A stretch of 64,000 nt of DNA from Brevipalpus yothersi (taxonomy: Eukaryota; Arthropoda; Arachnida; Trombidiformes; Tenuipalpidae), in NCBI GenBank assembly GCA_003956705.1, contig QZCP01000057.1:1-64000 (forward strand), written 5' to 3'. Shown piece after piece: positions 30,875 through 43,800 of this stretch. The position numbers and the translations under genes were made by a program. The notes under the pieces are model-generated. The model made no database searches and was not told the DNA's origin. It saw nothing but the letters and a program-made list of their open reading frames with translations. Numbering within the stretch: the stretch's first letter is position 1; every line of letters begins with the position of its first letter.

Positions 30875-31629
30875 GTAAGTTGGCCCATCTATTTGCATTT
30901 GTCCAACAAAGAGAAAAATATTCTCTCTCTCTAATCTGAGGCTATCGTGCAAAAAAAGGTCAACACAAATGAATATAAATTTATTAGCAAAAACATTTAA
31001 TATCAATCTAATCGATGAGAGGAGTACATATATGATAACCAATTATGAATTGTATTTGCAGCAGTCAAAATCAGGCAGCAACATCCGTTATTGTTTCTTC
31101 ATATTCATAGAGAGAAAGGGAGAGGATGTCAGATTGCCATGTGCAAGCCACGCTCGGCCAATTTCATTTCAACATAGATACACACATACGCAACAAATAA
31201 ATATGCACATGTCGACACGCTGGCATGTGCTGGAAGGAACAATGATAAAGTTAAAATGCAATAAGTATGTGTGTGTGTAGACGCAACAGTGGAAGAATGC
31301 AAGTGTAACGGGAACCGATGATGGTTGGTGAAGGGTCTCTATTCGATCAATAGCACGTTCGCACTTAGGCATAAGTGTGTGTGGGTCTATGTTCTGTACG
31401 GTCTGTAATGCTACTTTCTTTATCTCATACACACACACACATACATACAGAAAGAGAGGAAGCCAACAAACAACGGTGGCACGCAGTGTTGGCTTGATGA
31501 CTAGCACGCGTCTGGTCAATTAATGCTCATTCATTTCTTATTTGTCCACATACAACTATTACTCCATCTTTTCCACCTACTCCGGATGCCCTGGAGGCTG
31601 CTTACTGAGAGGAGAAAGTAAGAGAGAAA

Positions 31630-31675
<46 letters not shown>

Positions 31676-32072
31676 TAGATGGACTGAAAGTGATTCCAAT
31701 CGAGTCTTCGGTCATTATTAGCCAGGGTATAATAATGTACATTTACCGTTGTTTATTATTATCAATCGATAGAGAGAGAGAGAGAGAGAGAAAGGAAGCA
31801 AAACACAGATCGCTCATTCTCACTAGCATGGGCCACTTTCCGGCGGACTCCTCATCGATGTACACCAAATATTCTCAGCTACCTTGTACGGCCGGTCGCA
31901 TGGATTGCAAAATTATAGAGAGAGACGGAAAGCTTGATGATGATGATAAGCGAGATGATAATGACAATAGTAATGACAATTATGAGAAATGAGTGGGAAG
32001 AGAGAGAGTCCATAGAGTGGACCCAGAGAAAGAAGATGGAGAATGAAGACCAGGTGAAAGGGAAGTCGATTG

Positions 32073-32108
<36 letters not shown>

Positions 32109-33596
32109 AAGAGAGTGGTGAGAAGTGAACGGAAGCAACGGTCTGAGTCTCGGATTGAGATCTGTGTGCGGCCGAGAGTTGAGGCCACATCGCGCGCCCG
32201 ATCGCTCGTGTTATGCGTGTCCACCGCCACCCCCGCCACCTTCTCCGCCTCTTATGGATGTGAACAGATACAAACATTCAAATTGTCCACCACTGTGCCG
32301 TATTACAGTATCGTGCCGGTGAGCCTACCTGACCTGAGACCTGGGCCAGATGATTGAGTTCTCTCGCTCTCTCTTTCTCTTTCTATTTCTCCGTACGGGA
32401 CGGTCGAGTAGCGTTGATCTAGTGCGCTTCATTGCTTGGCCGATCTTGGGCTTCTCTCTCTCTCAAGGCAAAAATCGGCCACTAGAAACGGAACGGAGTG
32501 AGATCACTGGAGAGGCCATCAGCTGTATACCTTCCCGTTTGCCGCCTCCGATCTCTCTCTCTCTTCTCTCTTTCTTCCGCTCTCGAATACACACCAAGGC
32601 GGTCATGTGGAATCAGAATAAGTGAGCGACTTCGAAATGGAGAGAGAGAGAGACTCGAAAGAGAGAGAAAGTGAGAGAGAAAGATATAAACCATATGAGA
32701 GCTGAAAACGATGAAGCTTGATGATAGTGTGTTGATTATGAGGAGGATGGAAGAAGAAAGTGAAATAGGGGGAAAAGAGGAGTAAGAGTAAGAGAGAGAG
32801 AGAGAGAGAGAGAAAGAGAAAGTGAGAAAAAGAGTGAGACAAGTTCGAATTGAGAGAACGAAAGACGAATACAGGTTCTCAGTTGATCGTGAGATGATGA
32901 AGAGAAAGAATGTGAGTGAGATCATGTCGAAGTTTGTTCACTATAGTATAACGTTCGAACGTGCTGAACAATGAACTTACGTTACGACATTAGATAGAAA
33001 CTATTTTTTTTGTACAGAAGAGATAAAAAAACTATATATCATTCACTTTCTCTCTCTCACACACACTATCTTTCTATTCGGGCACCTTTTGACACTGAAC
33101 AACGGTCCACGAAAAAGTAGCAAAAATCATCATCTTGTTCCGAAAATACACATTGACCGTTATTCATCATAGACTGTCTTTCATCACATCGTTATCCCAG
33201 TGAACTAGTGACCCATATATATATATATATATATTTTTGTGGACTGTAAAAAAAACTTTCTCTGTAAATTAATCAACTTTTGTTAATAATATATACACAC
33301 ACACATATACTCCTCTCATCGTCGATATACTACTGCACACATCCACACAATTTATATTCATTGAAACAATTTTAATTAATTCATGTTAGTGTTGTACCCC
33401 CCACACCAATGTTCAATAGTGTTCTATAGTATTAATTTGTTACTATGTGATACTACTATCTGAATCACATATTGATACACATTTATACTTACATTCTTTT
33501 TATCTCTCTTCTCCTGATTAATCAACTAATCAAACTAATTTATTTTCTCTCTATTTCTTTTCACCTCGGAAATTATCTCTCTCTCCATACTCACAG
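30875..33596 (+). other. 2.7-kb intron with GC/CpG-richer block
   Basis: The intron runs from GTAAGT at 30875 to CTCACAG ending at 33596. It contains GA arrays (about 31638-31671, 31770-31793, 32080-32105) and CA/GT runs. At about 32110-32450 there is a block clearly richer in G+C and CpG than its surroundings, described separately. From about 32950 to 33400 it is AT-rich with a (TA)n run near 33215-33233. No convincing extra coding exon was found. An acceptor-like TTTGCAG near 31062 leads quickly to a stop in the required phase. Confidence 0.5.
32110..32450 (+). promoter_or_regulatory. Candidate internal promoter / CpG-rich island
   Basis: In a strongly AT-rich region this block stands out by many CG dinucleotides (GCGGCCGAG, CATCGCGCGCCCGATCGC) and C-rich runs (CCGCCACCCCCGCC). 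It lies between the PR-domain exons and the zinc-finger exon. In vertebrate MECOM an internal promoter at the equivalent place makes the PR-less EVI1 form. Assigning the same role here is inference. No TATA box or initiator was identified with confidence. A GTGAGC donor-like site at about 32321 could end a 5' non-coding first exon. Confidence 0.35.
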
Positions 33597-35203
33597 AAGC
33601 CTCACAGATCTCACCAACACACCAAATCAAATCACAATCGGACACATCACAATCGGAAAAAAGTATATTCAAGTGTGATCGGTGTCCACGTTCGTTTAGC
33701 TGGAAATCTAATCTTGGTCGACATCAAGCGCAACACGATTCATCACGTCGCTACGTTTGTGAAACTTGTAAAAAAGATTTTACCGATCCTAGTAATCTTC
33801 AGCGACACATTCGTTCACAGCATATCGGAGCACGTTCGCACGCTTGTACGGAATGTGGTAAAACATTTGCCACCTCTTCGGGCCTCAAACAGCATACCCA
33901 TATACATAGAAGTGAAAAGCCGTTCAAATGTGAAACATGTAAAAAAGCGTATACACAATTTTCCAATCTGTGTAGACATAAGCGTATGCAATCCGCATGT
34001 AAGCTACAAATTAAGTGTGATAAGTGTGGTCAAGCATTTTCTACCGCCAATTCGGCAACTAAGCATCGAAAATTTTGTGAAGGTAATTTAACTCGCACAT
34101 CATACAAATCAAACAACAACAACAATACACCAACATCTTCATCATCTTCCACTGCAACTACCGTTACTTCGAGACGTAGCCATCATCCCAGTGGTCTTAG
34201 CGATTCATCCACATCAAGTGTCCACGGTAATCATCATCATCATCTGAGTAATAGTAATAACACTAGTGGACATCTTGCCAGTAGTAATAATCATAATCAT
34301 AATCCATTGGATAAGAGTGTCTATAATCCACGATCATCGTCCACAGTATCGGGATCTACATCGGAAATTGTATTCGGTAAACATCTCCATCGAAGTGATA
34401 GTGAACACAATCATCAACAATCTCAACATCATCCCCATCAATTATTATCATCATCCGCATACAATCCACTGAGACATCTATCATCTTCATCATCCTCTAG
34501 TATTGCTTCAAATAGTCGCACAGAAGCATCAATAACCCCAACATCACCCACATCACCCACATCGGCACTTCCATACGGATTATTTTATTCACGATTCCCT
34601 TGCCTATCCAATCCGTTATTCGGCAATTTTGGCAATCTTCTCACTGCAGGACTAGCAGCACGAAATTTTGCCGATCTTGCTGTGGTCAATAGTTTACAAA
34701 CGGCCGCAGCAGCAGCAAGTCTGGGAACACAATCGATTGCTGGTACAAACTTAACGGTACCACCAGCATCATCATCAACAAGTGGCATCAATTTGACATC
34801 CTCTTCATCATCCTCCTCATCACTGACCACAAGTAACGTTAATTTGCACAATACACTGTTGAACAGTGGTTCCAAGGGACCAAGTAGCCTAATAGTATCA
34901 GGTCTCAATAGTGGTGGTGATACAAGTGCGGTGAATAACAGTGAGAAAAGTGGTAACGTAAAGAGTAACACAAGTAACAGTAAAATTGTTACATCAGATC
35001 CATCAGATACATTGGAAAATAGTAGCAGTGGTGTTGGTGGTGGTGGTAATAGTGGCGGTGCTTACTTGATTACATCTCTAGGAACACTGAGAGATCCGTC
35101 ACATCATCTATCCCAAAATATACTTGATGCCCAAAATAGTGAGCATCAAAGGCACACAAATTATTCCCTGAAACCAGAAAAACCTGATACCAAGACCGGT
35201 GGA
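33597..35203 (+). CDS. ham: PRDM3/PRDM16-like gene, N-terminal zinc-finger exon
   Basis: A 1607-bp exon, phase 1 in and phase 0 out, from CTCACAG at its left to GTAAGT at 35204. The first ~160 residues hold five fingers typical of the EVI1 first cluster. Their cores include FKCDRCPRSFSWKSNL, FTDPSNLQRHIRSQH, TFATSSGLKQH, YTQFSNLCRHKR and a last Cys-x2-Cys...His...Cys finger ending HRKFCEG, almost word for word as in MECOM/PRDM16. Linkers such as GARSHAC and SEKPFKC are also conserved. The family cluster binds DNA (GATA-like sites for EVI1) in the nucleus. After the fingers the exon encodes a long Ser/Asn/His-rich, probably disordered segment with an Ala-rich stretch near 34630-34730. The most N-terminal finger of vertebrate EVI1 is not seen. 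Frame 33675-34091 is a shadow. Confidence 0.93.
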
Positions 35204-36031
35204 GTAAGTTGGCCCCCTTTGAACTTGTTCCTTTTTCTGTTCCTTTTCATCCACTTTCTTTTCGGCCCTTTCTATCTCTCTGCATCCCTCTCTTTATCTC
35301 TCACTGCATCTCTCTCTTCCGTTTTTTCTCAACATCATCTCTTCTCTCTCTCTTCCTTCATCCCCATCATGCCCCCATCAGGGCCGCCCCCATCCCTTTT
35401 TTTGTGGCCCTAAAATTGGCCTTTTCACTTGCCTTCAAGCGGGCCTTCCGTCCGTTTTTTTTCTATCGTGAGGCTCAGATTCTTTCTCGCTCTTTTTTTT
35501 GCCGCCACTTTTCCAACTCCACTTTGATTCGCTTTTTTTTTCTCACAACTGAATGCACACACTTGCATCTTCTGTATGTGTATAGTTGATCTTTTTTGAT
35601 TGCCCATCTCTTTATTACATGATTTTCCTCTCTTTATATATTTTGCCTCTTTCAACTAGTTAACTATCAAGATATGTTTACTTACATATGGCACGCTTTC
35701 CTGATAGAAATTCATGAGGATAGAATATTTGAGAGGAAGAAGATGCATGTATATTGGAGGCAAACTTTCGCTTTCGCGCGCTCTTTTACTTTCTCTCTCT
35801 ATTTTTCGCAACTATATTGGAAAAGCCTCTCACTTTTCATCTCCATTGTGTTAGAGTGATAAAAGTTCATTCTCATTATTCGATTCGCTCGGATGCTTCA
35901 TATGATTAAAGAGAGAGAGAGAAAGAGAAGATATTGCTTTACTTTCGTCGTTCCCCTGCAGTTCACCAATCAGGGCGAGAAGAAACGATCCTGTCCGAAA
36001 AGATGAAAATGTCGATGATGAGAGTGAGAGT

Positions 36032-36062
<31 letters not shown>

Positions 36063-37543
36063 TCAACGAAGAAAGCGTTCGTTTCGTTGCAACGAAGCAA
36101 GCAAGGCGCAACGTAACGCTTGACGAATAATTGTACTCATCAGTGTGAACTCGGATCGGATCACTTGGATGGGAGAGAACAGAAAAGAACAGAAGCTGCA
36201 TCAGATCATGGTAATAATTGGCCAGTCAGTCGATGATGAGCTTTTTTCTCCTCAAACTTTGTCACCAGGAGAGGGAGAGAGAGTGAGTGAGTAATACTGA
36301 ACTCTTAGAAGCCTGAGAGATGGAAAAATAATAATAATCATAATGATAAAGATGACGATTTGGATGAGGAAAACTGAAGAGGGAGAGAGAAAGAGAGAGA
36401 GAGAGAGAGAAGATGAAGAAAGTGAGTGCACTGGTGGTGATTGACAGTCAAAAAAATTGGCCAACCAGATCATCCTGATGATGAACGAAGATGATGAAAG
36501 TGCAATAGACTCTCTATCCTCATCTTGCATTGGATTCACATCGTATGAATATGATTTTTTTCTCTCTTCTTTCTCTCTCTCTCTCTCTCTCTCTCCAGTT
36601 TTACGCTTCAGCATTTGATGCTTTCACTTTTATCCATCTTTTTCTCGCATTAATTAACGTTTCAAGCAGAGCAAAATTTTAAAAGCCAATTTTTTGATGG
36701 ATTCCAGCCCATGTTTGGTGTGTGTGACTTTATCAGCAACAAGCCTAGCCTATCGTTTTTATCGTTCTCACTTGATCCTGATGGCAATAGTAATGCTCAG
36801 AAGCACAATCGTTTGATGAGAATCGATGGGAGATGAATGAATGAGTGAATGAATGAATGGATAGTAAAAGTGTTTGGAGAAAGTGTGAGTCCACAGCAGA
36901 GATCGGAGAGCGAATATGAAGAAGAAGAAGAAATGAAGAGAGAAAGATGATATCGGCAGTTTAGGATAGGTTAGGTCCACTTCCTTGTTCATGCTCAAGA
37001 AACCCTACCTAAGTTTGCTGATATATTCTGATTCTATCACTTTTTATTCTGATTGAAAGATGGGTGAGAGAGAGAGAGTGACTGGATTCATCATTCGCTC
37101 TCACTTGTATCCATTGATTCATCCGCATCCTTTCTCTCTCTCTTTCCCTCTTTCTCAATGGGTCATCCAAATTGGAGCAATGTAGTCTAAAAAAAGTTAT
37201 AAAATATCGGGTCCCAATGACGCAATCTTATATGTATGATATGCACGCGGTTAATGTTGATGATTTCTTTCCTCTTTTGCTTAACTTTTGCAAGCCTTCT
37301 CTCTCTCTTTCTCTTTCTCTCTCTCTCTCTCTTGACGATCAGATGGGTTTTAATGATAAGCTAAGCGTCGATGATCAGCTCCCGATTTTTGGATGATGAG
37401 AGATGGTGAAACTGATGATTTGGCTGCATGCAAACTGGTCAAATATGAAACAGATGATGATGGTGATGATGATGATCTGATTTCCTTCTTCTTCTTAAAT
37501 CGCTTGTGCATGTTCAAAATTCGATTCTAATCATTCTGATCAG

Positions 37544-37591
<48 letters not shown>

Positions 37592-37975
37592 CTCTCTTAC
37601 TCTTTCCGTTCATTTTGGCCTTAAAGTCCTCTCGATCTTCTTCTTTTTCTTCTTCCTCAATGAAACCGAGATAATAAATGGTTTCAAACGGTATCAAGTG
37701 AACCTTCTTGTTGTTCTGTCCCTTTTTCACTCTCTCCTCTCTTTCTCTCTATCACTCTCTTTCTTACATTATCGATTGGACTTTTTAATCGGTTTGATTG
37801 AGAAACAGTTAGAGACGGATAGAAAGATGGGAAAAATGCTGGCAAATGGGTGGCTTGAAAAATTATTCACTCGAATGTTTTGACGAGATGATCTCTCAAG
37901 ATTTCAAGTGAGAAAAATGAAAACAAGTATTCCAAGTATTCGATATAAGGATGGCCAAGGGAAATGTGTAAGATG

Positions 37976-37977
<2 letters not shown>

Positions 37978-38038
<61 letters not shown>
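37978..38038. repeat. (GA)n microsatellite
   Basis: GA run of about 60 bases. Confidence 0.95.
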
Positions 38039-38040
<2 letters not shown>

Positions 38041-38740
38041 CTGAATGAAAAAAATTACTGCCAGATGAAAGTGAAAGTGCTGCTGATCAGGTCATCGATT
38101 TTTGATCGTCGTTCAGCATCCAAAGTAGTAAGAGAGAGAGAGGAGAAGAAAAAAAGTGGTGCTTCCCATGTTCATCTTATTCCAGATCAAAACTGAATGA
38201 TCAGAAAAATCATTTCACTTTGGCCTGAGATTGGAGCTACATGATCTGTCACGCTTTTGGAACATGAACATGAAATGAGTAGGATGAAGTACAAAAAAAA
38301 GTGTGTCTTCTCAAGCGATCAGAGATCCACTCAAAAAACTGTTCAGATTATGATAAAAAAAAATCATCAATGATCAAAAGATGTGATTTTGTTGAGGGAA
38401 TATTTGAAATACTTGGAATACAAGTGGTCAAAATTCTCAAAAGATTATAATGATTGTCTGTTTTTATGCATATAATTGACAACATCGTGAATGTATATTC
38501 TCAGAGTAACAGTAAATGGTTGAGAACAAGTGGCGAGTGGATAACAACAATGCTCATGGTCAATGTTAATCTTTGTTTTCGATTAGAATAGATTAAGATG
38601 AAGAGGAGAGAGAGAGAGCGAAAAAAACTATAGAAAGTAGTTCTGGTCAGTTTTGTTTTCGCTCTCTTGTACTGGTAAACTACTAAATCGAAAATAATGA
38701 TAATGACTACATGATAATACTATCAATTTCATTTGAGTGA

Positions 38741-38742
<2 letters not shown>

Positions 38743-38808
<66 letters not shown>
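38743..38808. repeat. (GA)n microsatellite
   Basis: GA run of about 66 bases. Confidence 0.95.
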
Positions 38809-38811
<3 letters not shown>

Positions 38812-39641
38812 TGTTTGGCCATCATAAATTCATCTCATTCTATTCATTCACATGGTGACCTGATGATTGGAAAAAAAGAATGGAGTGAAAAGGAGCGATA
38901 GATAGAAGGAGAGAGAGAGAAATGATCTGAAGCAAATGATGCCTTTTTGACCTGTATAATTCAAAATGGTCACTTCACTAAAGTTAACTTATATTTCGGT
39001 GTTCCCATGATGATGTGAAGTCTCTCTCTCTTTCTCCTGATGATGATTGGGATCGCCGTAAGAAGAATGCAAAACATTCAAGATATACACCAGATTATCT
39101 CCACCTTCATCTTTTATTTCGTCTTTTCTTATCGTGAACAGAATATATCGACCGATCATTGATCGCAAGCAATCGCATCGGCAAAATTGTAGTCTAATTA
39201 GGGGCGGGTTGATGAGAAATCAGAATCTTTTGAATGGTTGTGTATAGCCTAAATGGTAAAATCATGATCTTGCTGAAAGTAAGAAAGGAAATTTTTGCAA
39301 CTTATCCAGGTAAAGGGTGAGTGATTCGAGAAAGAGAGGAGAGAGGAGAGAGAGAGAGAAGAGAGAAGAGAGAGTAGCTTGTATCCATGTTGTGAACAAG
39401 GGAAAGTGAAACAGATACACACAAAACGATGGCGATAAGATGATAAAATACAGGATAAAAGAGGGATGACAGAAGAGAAGGAAGAAGAGGAGGAGGAGAG
39501 AATAGTGAGGAAGGAGGAGAAAATGAGATGAAGTTATGCATAAGTGAATGAGAATGGAAGAGATAAAGGGAATTGATGCTTCGATGGAAGAGAAAGAGAG
39601 TGGGCGAATGTAATAAAGTGGAAGAAAACAAGAGAGAGAGA

Positions 39642-39681
<40 letters not shown>

Positions 39682-40877
39682 GAGAATAAAGTTTTAAGAT
39701 GTTTGTCTCGAATGTAATTAAGAAGCAAAAATGAGGGAAATAATTATTCAATTGGCTCACCAGTTCGCAAAAATTTTCGATTTTTGTGAGTATCGATGAT
39801 GACGATAGGAATCGATTCGGGATGAAACGGGATGGATTTAAGTGTGTGTGTGTGAGTGTGTGTATGATAGAGAGAAAGTTACATGAGAAGTATCGATCGC
39901 TCGAGGTGAGCCCGTAAGATGATGGGCTTCTGATGATATGGTAATCAGATAAATACAAGAAGCAGTTCGAAAAAGAGGAGAAGAAGGAGGAGGAGGTGAT
40001 CGGGTGGAGTGGGCGAGACAGGGAAAGTGATGTGAGAATAGAAGATATTTGACTCAGAAATGATTCTCAAATTGTCGAAATGATGATTATCCAGCAATGA
40101 TTGAATGGAACGATTGAATTGGTGTGTGTGTATGTGAGATAGAGAGAAAAAGAATTAGAGGCCGAATTGTCTCAGGGCATCGATCTTATTATTACTATTG
40201 TTACCCTATTGAATGATTCAGATCATTTTGAAATGAAGATGGAGGGGGGAGGGAAGGGAAGAGAGAACGATCATCATCGATGATCATCATCAAAATCAGA
40301 TTGAGTGGATCGAATTGAAGGTACAGAAAGTGAGAGCGAAAAGTTTGTTCACAATCTCTCTCTATTATATGATGAACACAATCGTTTTTCTCACCATTTT
40401 TCATCTCTCTCTCTCTCTTCTTCATTTCAACGCTCATAAAATTTGAAGACAAAATGATCCAAATTTTTTATCATCATCTTGGAGAGAGAGAGAGAGAGAG
40501 AGAGAGATGAAAAGCAGATGGACGATAAACTATCATGCGAACATGCAGAAAAAAGTGGAGGCAAAAATAGCAATGATTTCGTAACGGTAATTAAGCGGAA
40601 CTTTGAATCAAGATTAAAAGCGAAGGCAAAAGTGAGAATCATAGAGGTGGAAAGAAAGGAAGAGAGAGAGAAAGATGTGAATGATCCATAAATTTTCTGA
40701 ATCTATCAGGCTATATTTTTCCATTGTTTTGTTGAAAATTTTCTTCTTCTTTCGTTAAAATTATATTTCAGATAAATCTTTGAATTGAATCTTACCATCA
40801 TCATCATTGAATTCGATTCTTTTTTTCTCACTTTCGCTCTCTCTTTCTCTCTCTTTTCCTTTCTTCCCATCTTACAG

Positions 40878-43800
40878 TCTCGTAATAGAAAGTCTAATCA
40901 TCAAAGAAAAGGAAATCCACACCATCGTTCAGAAAAGATATCAGCCTATTACGATTTTGATACTGACGAAGAGAATCGTTCGGACCAAGAGGAAGAAGAT
41001 AGTGACGCTGAATCGGATAAAATTTGTGGAAAGCGAGAGAAAAAAGAGGAAGAAGAAGAAGAAGCAGACGTTGATGAAGACGAAGAGCTAGATACTAGTG
41101 GAAGACGACGACGTCGTAAGCATCCAGAACGAATAAAGATTAAAAAAGAGCAAGACATCGAGGAAGACGACGAAGAGGACGAAGACGAAGACGACGACGA
41201 AGAAGAAGAAGAAGAAAACGAAGAGGAAGACGACATTGAGGACAACGAAGAGGAGGACGATAACATAGACTGTGAAGAGGAAGACGAGGAAGAGGAATTT
41301 AATTCTGATAAGCGTCGATTAATTCGCAGAGATCCACATTCTACCGCAAGATCAATTATCGATATATTTTCTCGTCATCAAGATAAAAATAATAAGGATT
41401 CAAATAATTTTGCAGCAGCAGCATTAGTATCGGCCGGCACCAGTAGTAGTATCGGTAACGATAATAATAATCGTAAATCAGTGCAACCTCTTGACGGTAT
41501 GTCAAGCAGTCGTGAGATATCATCATCGAATAATAATCAAGAATCAATTAACACAGACAAAGCAATGTTGGCCACTAACGGTTACCTTAAATTCGCCTCA
41601 ATGATGCCCGATTCGATTGGACGTTGCGATATGCCTTTTGATTTGTCACGCGGTAGTGGCAATGGTAATGGTGAAAAAGTATCACCATCAACCGGATCAA
41701 TGATGTACACATCAGAGGATCCGATGGAAATGAAGAGTAAAACAAATAATTCAAATAAATCATCCGAAAATGAATCAAATACAGTGTCCAGTGGCGGCCG
41801 AAGTGGTGATCAGCCACTTGATCTGAGTCGTGGTGGCAAGAAGCGTCCATCCGGTCGATGTGGTTCACCTGATGCAACTGGATATGATTTGAGTCCAGAG
41901 AAACGATTATCGACCAATTTCAATAGATCATCATCACCATCATCATCTTCCGTCACTTCTCTCAACAGTGATCCTCCTAATCGACACTCTTCCTCTCATC
42001 ATCAATCCTCCCATTCGATACACCATGTTCGCGCTCGTCCGCCTTCACCACCCACACCGCCCACTTCCCATTCCCATCACCACCCTCATTCTTCACCATC
42101 ACATAATCGAAACCAATCCGAAAGTGGTGGTATCGGTGGTGGTGGTGGCAATGGACGTTTCACCAATCATAGTAATAATAATAGTCCCAATGATAATAAT
42201 GGAGCGGCTAATAGTAGTTCCGATGATCGTGGACATCACAGTCCAAACAGTGCTACAAGTACACCGGTAGCATTGATGCCTCGCTTGGATGGCAATAGTC
42301 ATCATGTGAACAGTTTACCAGACTCACCATTTGGCAGGCCTCCATCACCAAGTAGTCACTTTACCATGGCCTATCCACGGCCGATACATCCGTTATTTGA
42401 ATCAATGTACCGTATGCATGCGGATCAATTATGTAAACCTCCGGTCAGTCCAGCTTTTCCGATGTTCTCACCCGATCCAAATCAGAGAGGATTCTTTCCA
42501 CCCTATGGACCTCGCTATCCACTGATGAATCCAACTCTAGCGTTGGCCAGTTCACCGGCAATGGCAGCGGCCACACTGGACATTATGAAACGATTTCAAA
42601 TGCAAGACAAATTGGCTGCCGCTGCTGTTGCCGCCGCATCGGTTGCCGGTAGGACAAGTCAATCTTCGGGTGAATCTCAACTTGGTGCCACCGGTGGTGG
42701 TGGTGGTGGTACCGGTGGAGGTCCTGGTAGTGGTAGAACTGGTGGTGGTGGTAGTACCGGTGGTGGACATCATCATCACCATCATCATCATCATGTCGGT
42801 CTAACGGGTGATATGATGGGATCACCGACAATTAAATCCAAAGAGCGTTATGCATGTAGATTTTGTAGTAAAGTATTTCCAAGATCGGCCAATTTGACTC
42901 GTCACTTGAGGACACATACGGGTGAACAGCCGTACACATGCAAATATTGTAATCGATCATTCAGTATATCATCCAATTTACAGCGTCATGTTCGTAATAT
43001 TCACAACAAAGAGAAACCATTCAAGTGTCCATTGTGTGAACGTTGCTTTGGACAGCAAACCAATCTCGATCGACATCTGAAGAAACACGAATCTGATGGT
43101 CCAACAATTTTGGATGGACCCAAAAATCATCATAATATTCACGATCATCTACACCATTCGGGTTATAGTCATGATAAGGACACTGATGAAGCGTACTGTA
43201 ACGAAGTGGTCAGTGAACTACGTTCATTTATGGGACGCTCAGTATTTGATGCTGGTAATCATGGTGGCCGAAAATCACCTTCCCATATGGATTCCCAGAT
43301 ACCGATGGATTTCACTTCCAATAAGCGTCATGCAAGATCATATTCCATGAACGGAACCATGGAAGATGATGATATGGCGGGAGATGAAACTGATGCGTTG
43401 GAAGATGAATCATCTGATGCTGAGTCTGGTCTCAAGGTGACGAAAAAAACTCGACTCAATTCTGATTCATCACTGAACAATATGGACGAAGATACCGCCA
43501 GTGGTGGCTCAATGATGGGTGGTGATTCGGAAGATGATAATCTGGACGATGATGGACCAGTTGATTTTGCTGGGACACCAAAAAATTTGACCAAAAAATC
43601 GGCCCTCTCAACAGCTGGTTCCACAGAATCAGGGCCGACAACGCGGAACAATATTAATAGTAATAATAATAATGATAATTCCGCCACTATTAATTCCAAT
43701 AATAATGGTGACAATGTATCACCTCCAGCAACACCAAAGGAAGTCAAAAAATCAGCATCACCTCCGATTGATGTTGAATCGAGAGCAATTTCACCCACAA

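Larger units (their letters stand above)
35204..40877 (+). other. 5.7-kb intron of the PRDM3/16-like gene
   Basis: The intron runs from GTAAGT at 35204 to CTTACAG ending at 40877. It contains CT/GA arrays (about 37549-37589, 37978-38038, 38743-38808, plus shorter ones near 36030, 36390 and 39630) and AT-rich unique sequence. No conserved exon was recognised on either strand. Long Ser/Leu frames on the minus strand at 39302-39958 are repeat translations. Confidence 0.6.

Noticed and set aside
31063..31170. Acceptor-like site TTTGCAG with open sequence, possible extra exon after the PR exons
   Set aside because: In the required phase it reaches a stop without a suitable donor, whereas the direct junction 30874/33597 is in phase.
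33675..34091. 138-codon + frame
   Set aside because: Shadow frame of the zinc-finger exon; the finger cysteines and histidines appear only in the other frame.
40949..41266. Minus-strand Ser-rich frame opposite the acidic tract
   Set aside because: It is the complement of GAA/GAC codons and has no independent support.
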